64,000 nucleotides of DNA from the NCBI GenBank assembly GCA_963821495.1, contig CAWGEA010000003.1, positions 1,116,001 through 1,180,000 of the forward strand, written 5' to 3'. Below the pieces are notes generated by a model. That model searched no databases. It was not told where the DNA came from and worked only from the letters and a program-made list of their open reading frames with translations. The position numbers were made by a program, and so were the translations under genes. The stretch comes from AC-32 sp963821495 (GTDB taxonomy: Bacteria > Actinomycetota > Thermoleophilia > Gaiellales > Gaiellaceae). Positions 33,445 through 41,144 of the stretch are shown one piece after another (within the stretch, counting starts at the first letter, position 1; every line of letters starts with the position of its first letter).

Positions 33445-33801
33445 CTGACGCCACTCGAACATGCCCGCCGGATCGCCGGCCTCGCCCAGGAGAAGCTGGC
33501 GCAGGACATCCTCATCCTCGACATGCGCCCCGTGTGCAGCTACACGGACTTCTTCGTGCTCGCGACCGGCCAGAACCCTCGGCAGACGAAGGCGATCTGG
33601 GACGAGGTGCACGAGCGGCTGAAGCACGACGAGGGCTCGCTCCCGCGCTCGGTTGCGGGCGGGCCGGAGGGCCGCTGGATCGTGGCCGACTACCTCGACG
33701 TCGTCTTCCACGTCTTCACGCCGGAGTCGCGGGAGTACTACCGGCTCGAGGAGCTGTGGGGCGACGTCCCAAGCGTCGAGCTTGCGTCGGCGACCGCCTA
33801 G
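33445..33801 (+). CDS. rsfS: Ribosome silencing factor RsfS
   Basis: 118 aa, DUF143 fold: ARRIAGLAQEKLAQDILILD, then YTDFFVLATGQNPRQTKAIW and WIVADYLDVVFHVFTPESREYY. Binds L14 and blocks subunit joining in starvation. No ATG, GTG or TTG is in frame close to the expected start; CTG 33445 gives LTPLEHARRIA, matching the usual MTPLE start, so CTG initiation is inferred. It follows nadD by 7 bp. Its last codons are duplicated at 35090. Confidence 0.88.
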   Translation: MTPLEHARRIAGLAQEKLAQDILILDMRPVCSYTDFFVLATGQNPRQTKAIWDEVHERLKHDEGSLPRSVAGGPEGRWIVADYLDVVFHVFTPESREYYRLEELWGDVPSVELASATA

Positions 33802-33802
33802 C

Positions 33803-33808
33803 TACAAT
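33803..33808 (+). promoter_or_regulatory. -10-like hexamer TACAAT before tRNA-Ala
   Basis: TACAAT lies 11 bp before the tRNA 5' end. The same hexamer is kept in the degenerate copy at 35133-35138. Confidence 0.5.
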
Positions 33809-33819
33809 CCGGGCGGCAA

Positions 33820-33892
33820 GGGGCCGTAGCTCAGCTGGGAGAGCGTCGCGCTGGCAGCGCGAAGGTCACGGGTTCGAGCCCCGTCGGCTCCA
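33820..33892 (+). tRNA. tRNA-Ala (anticodon GGC)
   Basis: 73 nt. Acceptor GGGGCCG pairs with CGGCTCC (one G-T), D arm GCTC..GAGC, anticodon stem TCGCG/CGCGA with loop CTGGCAG (anticodon GGC), T arm ACGGG/CCCGT with TTCGAGC, discriminator A. The CCA end is not encoded. Confidence 0.95.
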
Positions 33893-33936
33893 CTCTCGAG
33901 GTTTGGAACCGGCCGCAGGCGCGGCAGAATGGGCCG

Positions 33937-34832
33937 GTGCGCTTTCGCAAGGGAGCACGGCTCGACCCGTCGCAGGTCGAGGATCGTCGCGGTGCCGGCG
34001 GGATGGGTTTGCCCGGAGGCGGGATTGCCGTCGGCGGCGGCGGGCTCGGCGTGGCCGGGCTCGTCATCTACCTGCTGGTCACGGTGCTCACGAACGGCAG
34101 CAGCGGCCTCCCCCCGTCGCTCTCGACCCTCGACAACCGCTCGATCGGCACGCAGCCCCCGAGCAGCGTCACGTCCGCCTGCAGGAGCGACGTCCAGGCA
34201 AACACGCGCGAGGACTGCAGAATCATCGGCTACGTGAACAGCATCCAGGACTACTGGACGGGGCAATTCCGCGCCAACGGTCGCAACTACACGATCTCGA
34301 AGACGGTGTTCTTCGACGGCTCGACGCAGAGCGGCTGCGGCACCGCGACCACGGACGTGGGCCCCTTCTACTGCCCGGCCGACAAGCACGTCTACATCGA
34401 CCTCGGCTTCTTCGACGAGCTGCGCTCGCGCTTCGGGCGACGGGCGGTCCCTTCGCGCAGGCCTACGTGCTGGCGCACGAGTACGGGCACCACGTCCAGG
34501 ACCTGCTCGGCGGCCTGGGCGGCGGCTCCGGCGGGACCGGCGCGCAGGGACGCTCGGTACGGACGGAGCTGCAGGCCGACTGCCTGGCCGGCGTCTGGGC
34601 GAACCACGCCGTGCAGACCGGCTACCTCGTCGACATCACAGAGGCCGACGTCGCGGACGGCCTCGACGCGGCCGCCGCGGTCGGCGACGACCGCATCCAG
34701 CAGCAGTCGCAGGGGCGCATCGACCCGGACACGTGGACGCACGGCTCCGCGAGCCAACGGCAGCACTGGTTCACCGTCGGCTACCGCAGCGGCAAGCCGG
34801 GGGCCTGCGACACGTTCAGCGCGCCGCTGTAG
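33937..34832 (+). pseudogene. Neutral zinc metallopeptidase (YpfJ-like), frameshifted
   Basis: The first frame (GTG 33937) gives a basic N-terminus, a membrane helix (GVAGLVIYLLVTVL) and the family part up to YIDLGFFDELRSRFG. At about 34437-34440 a run of GGG seems one G short; the next frame continues ATGGPFAQAYVLAHEYGHHVQ with the HExxH zinc site, then RTELQADCLAGVWANHA and a stop at 34832. If joined, the length (about 298 aa) is that of the family. Either a sequencing error in a G run or a recent pseudogene. It sits inside the tRNA-flanked patch with other broken genes. Confidence 0.8.
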
Positions 34833-34849
34833 CCGCTCTCGCCGACGGC

Positions 34850-35010
34850 GGGCACCACCTTCCGCGCGAAGCCGGGGAGGCGGAGGGTGAACACCGCTCC
34901 GCCCGAGCGGTTGGCGGCCTCGCAGCGCCCGCCGTGAGCCCGCACCAGCGCATCGAAGATCCGCTCGAGCGCGTCGGCCGGGATCCCTGGCGACCCTCGA
35001 TCGCGAGCTC
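34850..35010 (-). pseudogene. Remnant of a sensor histidine kinase ATPase domain
   Basis: The minus strand reads DRGSPGIPADALERIFDALV, then RAHGGRCEAANRSGGAVFTL and RLPGFARK. These are the G1 box and the C-terminal strand of HATPase_c, but the G2 box (GLGLxI) between them has been deleted, and there is no start codon. No functional protein can come from it. It may derive from the partner of the response regulator at 36259-36927, although this is a guess. Confidence 0.6.
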
Positions 35011-35089
35011 CAGGGCGGGGCGGATGGGCGGATGCACCGCAGGCGGTTTCCGAGCGGCGTCGGGCCGGCGGCCAACACGCCCGCGCCTC

Positions 35090-35211
35090 GGCGACGTGCC
35101 AAGCGTCGAGCTTGCCTCGGTGACCGCCTACCTACAATCCGGCAAGAAGACGTATCGCAGCTGGGAGAGCGTCACCTTGGCACCGCGAAGATCACGGGTT
35201 CCGTCGGCTCC
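35090..35211 (+). pseudogene. Degenerate duplicate of the rsfS tail and tRNA-Ala
   Basis: The stretch follows 33760-33891: the rsfS ending (GCGACGT, AAGCGTCGAGCTTGC, GACCGCCTA), the TACAATCC promoter box, then a broken tRNA with GCTGGGAGAGCGTC, GATCACGGGTT and CCGTCGGCTCC. The acceptor 5' strand, the anticodon arm pairing and about 7 nt of the T loop are lost, so it cannot be a working tRNA. The two copies bracket 1.2 kb with the metallopeptidase and kinase remnants. Confidence 0.85.
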
Positions 35212-35228
35212 GTCGTCGACTCGGCCAG

Positions 35229-35948
35229 CTAAGACTTGCCTGAGGACACGCGCTTCAGCGCGGCGGCGATGTCCGCTCCCCGGAACGGATAGAGGAAGAG
35301 CGCACGTTTGTAGCCGGAAGCGTCGATTAGGTAGGAGGCCTCCGTGTGTGAGACGTCGCGCACGGTGATGCCGTGGAACACCTTCCTCGTGGTCAGCACG
35401 CCGATCTTGTAGCGCTTCCAGACCGGTGAGAGTTGCGCATAGCGCCCTGCTGCCCAGTGCCATTGCGGCACGAGGCGCCACTCGCGCGCGTCCTTGCGGA
35501 AGATCGCGCGTGAGTCGGCCCATGGATTGACGCTGATCGAGACGATCACCGGCCGCGCTGCAGGCGGAGTCGCGGTGACGGCCCGGTTCAGCTCCTTCGC
35601 CTCGAGCGGGCACAGGCTTCGGCAGACGGGATCGATGAACGTCACGATCACCGGCCGGCCGCGGAACTGGCTCAGTGCGATCGGCGCTCCACGCTCGTCC
35701 ACGAGCCGGAAGCCCGGAGCTCGCTGCTCGCCGGCCCTCCAGGTCGCAACTGGCCGTGCCGGAAGAGTGGACGCAGCCGGGCCCATGCTCCGCCTCGAGT
35801 GTTGGAGGAGGCCCACCCCGACCCCGATCGCCACTCCGAGGAGGAGCGCGATCAGAATCCACTGCCAGAGCGGGACGGCCGACCAAAGGGTCGGCCGCGG
35901 CCGCGAGACACCGGTCTCGTCGGCGGCGGTTGAGCGGTTCGCCGACAT
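35229..35948 (-). CDS. SCO1/SenC copper chaperone-like protein
   Basis: 239 aa. One N-terminal membrane anchor (about 29-48) and a thioredoxin-like domain with the copper site C109-RSL-C113 (DPVCRSLCPLE) and the later His in VSHTEASYLID. Sco proteins load copper into the CuA site of cytochrome c oxidase subunit II, and the oxidase genes follow within 2 kb. ATG 35948 is preferred over the upstream TTG at 35954. Confidence 0.88.
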   Translation of the reverse strand: MSANRSTAADETGVSRPRPTLWSAVPLWQWILIALLLGVAIGVGVGLLQHSRRSMGPAASTLPARPVATWRAGEQRAPGFRLVDERGAPIALSQFRGRPVIVTFIDPVCRSLCPLEAKELNRAVTATPPAARPVIVSISVNPWADSRAIFRKDAREWRLVPQWHWAAGRYAQLSPVWKRYKIGVLTTRKVFHGITVRDVSHTEASYLIDASGYKRALFLYPFRGADIAAALKRVSSGKS

Positions 35949-36051
35949 CAGCAAGTGCGCGAGAGACTCCGCGGCCCGAGGATACAGAGTGGCGCGATTC
36001 TCACGAAGGTCTTAGCGAGAACTAATGACCGTCTCATCCGGAGACGCCAGG

Positions 36052-36255
36052 ATGCGGCCCATGACCACATCGACAGCAATCATTCTCAACGGCATCATCG
36101 CGGTCGGTCTGCTCGCGGCCGTCGCATTCGTCATGTACGTGGGCCACCGGTTCGCCGGCTCGAACACCGCCCGGGTGCATTGGTCGGGGCCGCTCGAGCT
36201 GAAGCACGTGCGGGCCACCACCCCCTCGACCCAGGATCTCGAGCGCGCTGCGTAG
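36052..36255 (+). CDS. Small membrane protein near the oxidase genes, 67 aa
   Basis: MRPMTTSTAIILNGIIAVGL begins a single hydrophobic helix, followed by a soluble tail (HRFAGSNTARVHWSGP). GGAG (36040-36043) precedes ATG 36052; ATG 36061 is also possible. Lies between Sco and the response regulator, both on the other strand. Function unknown, perhaps linked to the oxidase. Confidence 0.55.
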   Translation: MRPMTTSTAIILNGIIAVGLLAAVAFVMYVGHRFAGSNTARVHWSGPLELKHVRATTPSTQDLERAA

Positions 36256-36258
36256 CGG

Positions 36259-36927
36259 CTAGACCGGGCTGAGGCGGTAACCCGCCCGACGCACCGTCTC
36301 GATGGGCGCCTCTGGGCCGAGCTTCTTCCGGAGGCGCCCGACACATACGTCGACGACGTTCGAGCGGGGGTCGAAGTAGTAGCCCCAGACCTCGGACAGG
36401 AGCCGTTCCCGGCTGACCGCTTCCCCGCGGTGCTCGCAAAGGAGCGCGAGCAGCCGGGTCTCGCGGCCGGTCAGGTCAACCGCACGGTCGCCGACACGGG
36501 CCTCCTGCCTTGCCAGGTTGAGGGTGAGCTTGCCGATGCGCACGATCCCTAGCTGATCACGCTGCGCCTGGCGCTCACGGACACGGGCCCGGACGCGCGC
36601 CACCAGCTCGTCGAGCGAGAAGGGCATTTCGAGGAAGTCCGACGCTCCGAGCTCGAACCCGCGGATCTTCGTCGGCAGGTCGGAGCGGCGTGAGAGCAGG
36701 ATCACCGGCAAATCGGGGCGTTGGGAATGAAGGACCTGAAGGACGTTGAGGCTGTCGACGCCCCCGAGAACGAGATCCAGCAGCACGAGGTCGAAGCGGT
36801 AACCGAGCGCGTGCTCCAGTCCGGCGCGCCCGTCGCTCGACTGCGCAACCTGGAACCCCTCGGCGGCGAGTGCGCGCGCCAAGAACGTGGCTGTCCCGGG
36901 CTCTCCCTCGATGAGCAGGATCTCCAT
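36259..36927 (-). CDS. OmpR/PhoB-type response regulator with an atypical receiver
   Basis: 222 aa from ATG 36927. The receiver has the phosphorylation site Asp51 (LVLLDLVLGG) and Ser79 as the switch residue, but the conserved Lys (KPF) is Met101 (LEMPF) and the acidic pocket reads IEGEP. The C-terminal winged helix is normal (LTGRETRLLALLCEHRGEAV, VVDVCVGRLRKKLG). The missing Lys suggests weak or phosphorylation-independent signalling. No intact kinase gene is adjacent, only a remnant at 34850-35010. Likely regulates the oxidase genes or neighbours; this is inferred from position. Confidence 0.9.
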   Translation of the reverse strand: MEILLIEGEPGTATFLARALAAEGFQVAQSSDGRAGLEHALGYRFDLVLLDLVLGGVDSLNVLQVLHSQRPDLPVILLSRRSDLPTKIRGFELGASDFLEMPFSLDELVARVRARVRERQAQRDQLGIVRIGKLTLNLARQEARVGDRAVDLTGRETRLLALLCEHRGEAVSRERLLSEVWGYYFDPRSNVVDVCVGRLRKKLGPEAPIETVRRAGYRLSPV

Positions 36928-36985
36928 TGTCTGGGCCGAGCGACTATTCCACAGATGACAGACCCGTGACAATCTCGTCATCTTC

Positions 36986-37014
36986 TTGGCGCGGAGCGGC
37001 GTCAGCGTTATATA
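36986..37014 (+). promoter_or_regulatory. Strong promoter for the oxidase operon
   Basis: TTGGCG (36986-36991), 17 bp, TATATA (37009-37014). The start codon of the cupredoxin gene is 8 nt further, so the message should be nearly leaderless. Best sigma-70-type promoter in the window. Confidence 0.7.
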
Positions 37015-37022
37015 GGCAGCCG

Positions 37023-37694
37023 ATGCGGTCCGCGGTGCTTTGGAAGTTCGCCGGGGTGGGCCTGGGTGTCGCGGTCGCGGGCATCCTCATAGGCTTGTAC
37101 GTCTCGAACTGGCTTCTCAGCGCACCGCCCACCTACGACGCTCGCACCGGCGGGACGAGCGCGAGGATCACGATTCAGACCGTCGCCGCGGTCGGTCCGC
37201 AGCTCTCCTCGAACCCGGACTGGGTCTCCTACCTCGTGCGCAAGCCGTCCGGAGGGAGCTGGGAGCGGAGCACGGTCTGGACGGTGCCGGCGCATGCGCT
37301 CGTGCACGTGACCCTCTACCAGTTCGACGGTGATAGCGGGCTGCGCAACCCGTTCCTCGCCGCGACGCAGGGGCTCGTCGGCCAGGCGACATTGGACGGC
37401 AAGCCGTTCCAGCAGATCAAGCCGGACAACGCGTCGCACACCTTCGCGATCCCGCAGCTCGGCGTCCTCGTTCCGCTCGAAGGCGTCCCCGACAGTGCCA
37501 AGAACCAGTGCGGTTATGCCCCCTGCGACCCCAAGACGATGGCGCACCGCACGATCACGTTCACGTTCCGAACGGGAAAGAAGGGCAAGTTCCGCTGGCA
37601 GTGCTTCGTACCGTGCGCGGCAGGGTTCCAGTTCGGATTTGGCGGCCCGATGCAGACGATCGGCTACATGGACGGCTTCCTGAACGTGGTCTAG
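37023..37694 (+). CDS. Membrane-anchored cupredoxin-like protein, oxidase-associated
   Basis: 223 aa. One N-terminal membrane helix (about 7-30), then a beta-rich domain. Near the end HTFAIPQLGV and RWQCFVPCAAGFQFGFGGPM, followed by GYMDGFLNVV, resemble the CuA/cupredoxin site of oxidase subunit II: His, CxxxC and Met are present, but the His normally four residues after the second Cys is Phe. It is the first gene of the coxBAC operon (4 bp before coxB), so it may carry copper or electrons to the oxidase. Confidence 0.65.
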   Translation: MRSAVLWKFAGVGLGVAVAGILIGLYVSNWLLSAPPTYDARTGGTSARITIQTVAAVGPQLSSNPDWVSYLVRKPSGGSWERSTVWTVPAHALVHVTLYQFDGDSGLRNPFLAATQGLVGQATLDGKPFQQIKPDNASHTFAIPQLGVLVPLEGVPDSAKNQCGYAPCDPKTMAHRTITFTFRTGKKGKFRWQCFVPCAAGFQFGFGGPMQTIGYMDGFLNVV

Positions 37695-37698
37695 CGCG

Positions 37699-38556
37699 AT
37701 GGCCGCCGTCGAGACAGCTGGAGCAGGGGACGTTCGCCACGGCCGACGTGTGCTCGTGCTCTGGCTGGTGCTGAGCGCGATCGCGACGCCGATCGCCGTG
37801 CTCGTGATCGGGCCGCTGATCCCGCCGGGCAACGGCAGCGTGCAGGGGCAGGGCCAGGTCTTCGACAACCAGGTCCTGATCGGCACCTCGGCGCCGATCA
37901 TCGTCTTCGTCCTGCTGATGCTCGGCTACACGCTGATCGTCTTCAGACGGCGCGAAGCCGTCGTCGCGGGCCCGCCGGTTCGAGGCGACTCGAAGCTCCA
38001 GTTGCTCTGGATCGTGATCACGACCACCACGGTGCTCGCGCTGGCTGCGTTCGGCACCTACGAGCTCGTGAAGGATGGCGCCGGCGGCGGTCAGGGCCCG
38101 AGCGCGACGTTCCTCCCGGCAGCTCACCACACGGCAATGGACGTCCAGGTGATCGGGCAGCAGTGGGAGTTCACCTACCGGTACCCGACCTACGGCGGGA
38201 TCGAGACGCCGCATCTCTATCTGCCCGCCCACACGCTGATCCGGCTCCACGTCACCTCGCTCGACGTGATCCACTCGTTCTGGGCGGTCAACCTCGGGGT
38301 CAAGGCCGACGCCAACCCCGGCACCGACAACGTCGTCTACGTCGAGACGAAGAATCCGCTGAAGCTGAACATCCGCTGCGCCGAGCTTTGCGGCCTCTGG
38401 CACGGCTACATGTTCGACGAGCAGGGTCGCGTTGTCTCGCCCGGCGCATTCGCGGTGTGGATGAAGAAGCAGCAGGCGCTCTATGGGCCGATCGTCAAGG
38501 AGCTGCCGCCTTACTCGACCACCTACGCTCCCGAGCCGCAGCTGAGGGCCGGATGA
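37699..38556 (+). CDS. coxB: Cytochrome c oxidase subunit II
   Basis: 285 aa. Two membrane helices (about 18-40 and 63-85; a third at 96-115 lies near the domain border) and a cupredoxin domain with the full CuA site: DVIHSFW and CAELCGLWHGYM (CxxxCxxxHxxM). Takes electrons from cytochrome c. No fused cytochrome c domain. The stop overlaps coxA by 4 bp (ATGA). Confidence 0.95.
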   Translation: MAAVETAGAGDVRHGRRVLVLWLVLSAIATPIAVLVIGPLIPPGNGSVQGQGQVFDNQVLIGTSAPIIVFVLLMLGYTLIVFRRREAVVAGPPVRGDSKLQLLWIVITTTTVLALAAFGTYELVKDGAGGGQGPSATFLPAAHHTAMDVQVIGQQWEFTYRYPTYGGIETPHLYLPAHTLIRLHVTSLDVIHSFWAVNLGVKADANPGTDNVVYVETKNPLKLNIRCAELCGLWHGYMFDEQGRVVSPGAFAVWMKKQQALYGPIVKELPPYSTTYAPEPQLRAG

Positions 38557-40448
38557 CCGAGAGCAGCGTGCCGATCGTGCGGCAGCCGCTCTGGCGGCAC
38601 CTGCTCGGCTTCAACCTGCTGCTCGCGGTCCTGCTCGGCATCGGCGGTTGGTACCTCGGGTGGTTCGTTGGGCACCAGATCACCGGCCCGAGCCTCGACT
38701 ACTTCGGCGACACCGACCAGAACGACATCTCGGTGTGCCTAGGCTACGTCTTCGGCGTGATCGGGTTCTTGATCGGGCTCGGCTTCCTGCAGTACCCGCT
38801 CGCCCGACTCCGCGGCTATCCGCCGTCGCTGCGGGAGAAGGAGACCGAGGGCCTCGAGCGCTACTTCGGCCTCTGCACCGACCACAAGGTGGTCGGCATG
38901 CAGTACCTGTTCGGCGTCGGGCTGTTCTTCTTCATTGCGGGCCTGAACGCGATGCTCATTCGCTTCGAGCTGCTGCGCCCGACGCCCGTCTTCAACTCGG
39001 GCAACTACCTCACGCTCGTTGGTCTCCACGGCACGATGATGATGGGGATGATGACGAGCGCCATCCTCGGGCCGTTCGCGAACTACTTCGTCCCGATCAT
39101 GATCGGCGCCCGCCGGATGGCGTTCCCGCGGATCGAGTCGTTGACCTTCTGGCTGCTGATGGCCGCTGGCGCGATCCTAGTCACGACCGTCTTCTTCGGC
39201 GGCTTCCCGACCGGCTGGACCGGGTACCAGCCCCTGAGCGACCAGGCGAACTCGGGCATGGACGCGTACATCATGTTCTTCGCGCTCGTAGGCGTCTCGA
39301 TGTGCCTGCTCGGCCTGAACATGCTGGCCACTGTCGTGACGATGCGCGCTCCCGGGATGACGTGGTCGCGCCTCCCGATCTTCGTGTGGGCGGTTCTCTC
39401 GACGGCGGTGCTCAACCTGCTCGCGGCGCCGGTGCTGGTCGCAGCCCTCTCGATGGAGCTGCTTGACCGCACCGCGCAGACGACGTTCTACCTCTCGAGC
39501 GGTGGCGGGAGCCAGTACCTGTACGAGAACCTCTTCTGGTTCTTCGGCCACCCGGAGGTCTACATCCTCGCGCTGCCGGGCTTCGGCGTCCTGCTGGAGC
39601 TGCTCCCGGTGTTCGCGCGGAAGCCGCTCTGGGGCTACCGGCTGGCCGTCGCCGGGATGCTGGGCGTGACGCTGCTCAGCTTCCTCGTCTGGCAGCACCA
39701 CCTGTTCGTGAGCGGCATCAACAGCAACCTGCGCCCGTTCTACATGCTCTCGACCGAGCTGATCTCGATCCCGACCGGCTTGACGTTCCTCTGCGGGCTG
39801 ATGACCCTCTGGCGCGGAAGCATCCGGTTCACCGTCCCGATGCTGTTCGCCCTCGCCTGGTTCTTCAACTTCCTGATCGGCGGCCTCTCCGGGATCTTCA
39901 ACTCCGACACGCCGAGCGACACCACCGAGCACGGCAGCTTCTTCGTGATGGCGCACTTCCACTACACGATCATGGGCGGCCTGATCTTCACGTTCTTCGC
40001 CGCGATCTACTACTGGCTTCCGAAGATGACCGGGGTCGAGCTGAACGAGCGGCTGGGGAAGATCCACTTCTGGAGCATGTTCCTCGCCTTCAACTCGACC
40101 TTCCTGCCGCTGTTCGCCGTGGGCTTCCTCGGCCAGCCGAGGCGCGTGGTGACGTATGCGCCCAGCCTGCAGTTCCTCAACGACTGGGTTTCTGTGTCCG
40201 CATTCGTGCTCGGCCTCTCGATGCTCGTGTTCATCGGCAACCTCGTTTACTCGCTGCTCTTCGCACGGGTGCCGGCCGTGCGGGATCCGTGGGGGTCGCT
40301 GTCGATCGAGTGGCAGCTGCCCTCTCCTGTCCCGGTGCAGAATTTCGACCGGATCCCGACCTTCGAGAGTGATCCCTACGGCTACGGCGACGGCGACGGG
40401 GCCGTCCCGGTCGCGCGGCCGGCCGGCGCGCCGGCGAGGGGAAGCTGA
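38553..40448 (+). CDS. coxA: Cytochrome c oxidase subunit I
   Basis: 631 aa. Heme-copper ligands are all present: LVGLHGTMMM (heme a), FFGHPEVYILALPGFG (CuB His and the cross-linked Tyr), WQHHLFV (two CuB His) and MAHFHYTIMGG (hemes a3 and a). HPEVY with Tyr marks an A-type oxidase. An additional N-terminal helix pair precedes the canonical twelve. ATG 38553 overlaps the coxB stop. This is the proton-pumping terminal oxidase, so the organism respires with oxygen. Confidence 0.97.
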   Translation: MTESSVPIVRQPLWRHLLGFNLLLAVLLGIGGWYLGWFVGHQITGPSLDYFGDTDQNDISVCLGYVFGVIGFLIGLGFLQYPLARLRGYPPSLREKETEGLERYFGLCTDHKVVGMQYLFGVGLFFFIAGLNAMLIRFELLRPTPVFNSGNYLTLVGLHGTMMMGMMTSAILGPFANYFVPIMIGARRMAFPRIESLTFWLLMAAGAILVTTVFFGGFPTGWTGYQPLSDQANSGMDAYIMFFALVGVSMCLLGLNMLATVVTMRAPGMTWSRLPIFVWAVLSTAVLNLLAAPVLVAALSMELLDRTAQTTFYLSSGGGSQYLYENLFWFFGHPEVYILALPGFGVLLELLPVFARKPLWGYRLAVAGMLGVTLLSFLVWQHHLFVSGINSNLRPFYMLSTELISIPTGLTFLCGLMTLWRGSIRFTVPMLFALAWFFNFLIGGLSGIFNSDTPSDTTEHGSFFVMAHFHYTIMGGLIFTFFAAIYYWLPKMTGVELNERLGKIHFWSMFLAFNSTFLPLFAVGFLGQPRRVVTYAPSLQFLNDWVSVSAFVLGLSMLVFIGNLVYSLLFARVPAVRDPWGSLSIEWQLPSPVPVQNFDRIPTFESDPYGYGDGDGAVPVARPAGAPARGS

Positions 40449-41134
40449 TGGCCGAGGTCGAATGGGTTCGCGAGGGGACGACCTACGAGGTCGTCGAGGC
40501 CGAGGACCCGCAGATCCTCGCGCGCAACCTCGCGTCTGCCGCGCACCTGTTCGCGAGTGCGACCGCGATGTTCTTCCTTGGGTTCGTCTTCGCCTATTTC
40601 TACCTCCGCTCGCTGAACAGCAACGATCTCTGGCGCCCGAAGCACGTCGACCCGTCGATGACGCTCGGGACGCTCTCGACCGCCGCCTGGGTCGCCGGCG
40701 CGGCAGTGCTCTGGCTGGGGCTACGAGATCGTCGCGCCGACCGGCACCGGGAGTGGCGCCTGAAGGGCGCCGTCGCGCTGACCGTAGGGATCGCCGCGAT
40801 CGTGCTCCAGGTCGTCGAGTGGTTCACGGCGGGCTTCGGTCCCGCCGAGGGCGGGTACGCCAGCGTGTACCTCGGCTGGACGGCGTTTATCGTCCTCTTC
40901 GGCGCCGGCGCGGTCTTCTGGCTCGAGACGACGCTCGCGCCCTCGATCCGCTACCGACGTACGCTCGCCGCCTCCCCCGCGCCTGGCCACGCCTCCGGCG
41001 ACCCGTACAGGGCCGCCCATGACATCGAGGATCCGCTCTCGCTCGTCCCCGCCACCCTCGAGGCGGTGACGTTCTACTGGATCTACTTCGCGGTGCTCGT
41101 CGTGATCGCCTGGATCATCCTCTACCTGGTCTGA
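40448..41134 (+). CDS. coxC: Cytochrome c oxidase subunit III
   Basis: 228 aa with five to six membrane helices. MFFLGFVFAYFYLRS, the central LGTLSTAAWVAG and the late LEAVTFYWIYFAVLVVIAW (the family has HWVD at that spot; here FYWIY) fit subunit III. It starts with a 1-bp overlap (TGATG) with coxA. Position and topology support the call more than motifs. Confidence 0.85.
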   Translation: MAEVEWVREGTTYEVVEAEDPQILARNLASAAHLFASATAMFFLGFVFAYFYLRSLNSNDLWRPKHVDPSMTLGTLSTAAWVAGAAVLWLGLRDRRADRHREWRLKGAVALTVGIAAIVLQVVEWFTAGFGPAEGGYASVYLGWTAFIVLFGAGAVFWLETTLAPSIRYRRTLAASPAPGHASGDPYRAAHDIEDPLSLVPATLEAVTFYWIYFAVLVVIAWIILYLV

Positions 41135-41144
41135 GGAGCTCGCC

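Noticed and set aside
35149..35211. Second functional tRNA-Ala
   Set aside because: Acceptor strand and T loop are broken, so it cannot fold as a tRNA; reported as a degenerate copy.
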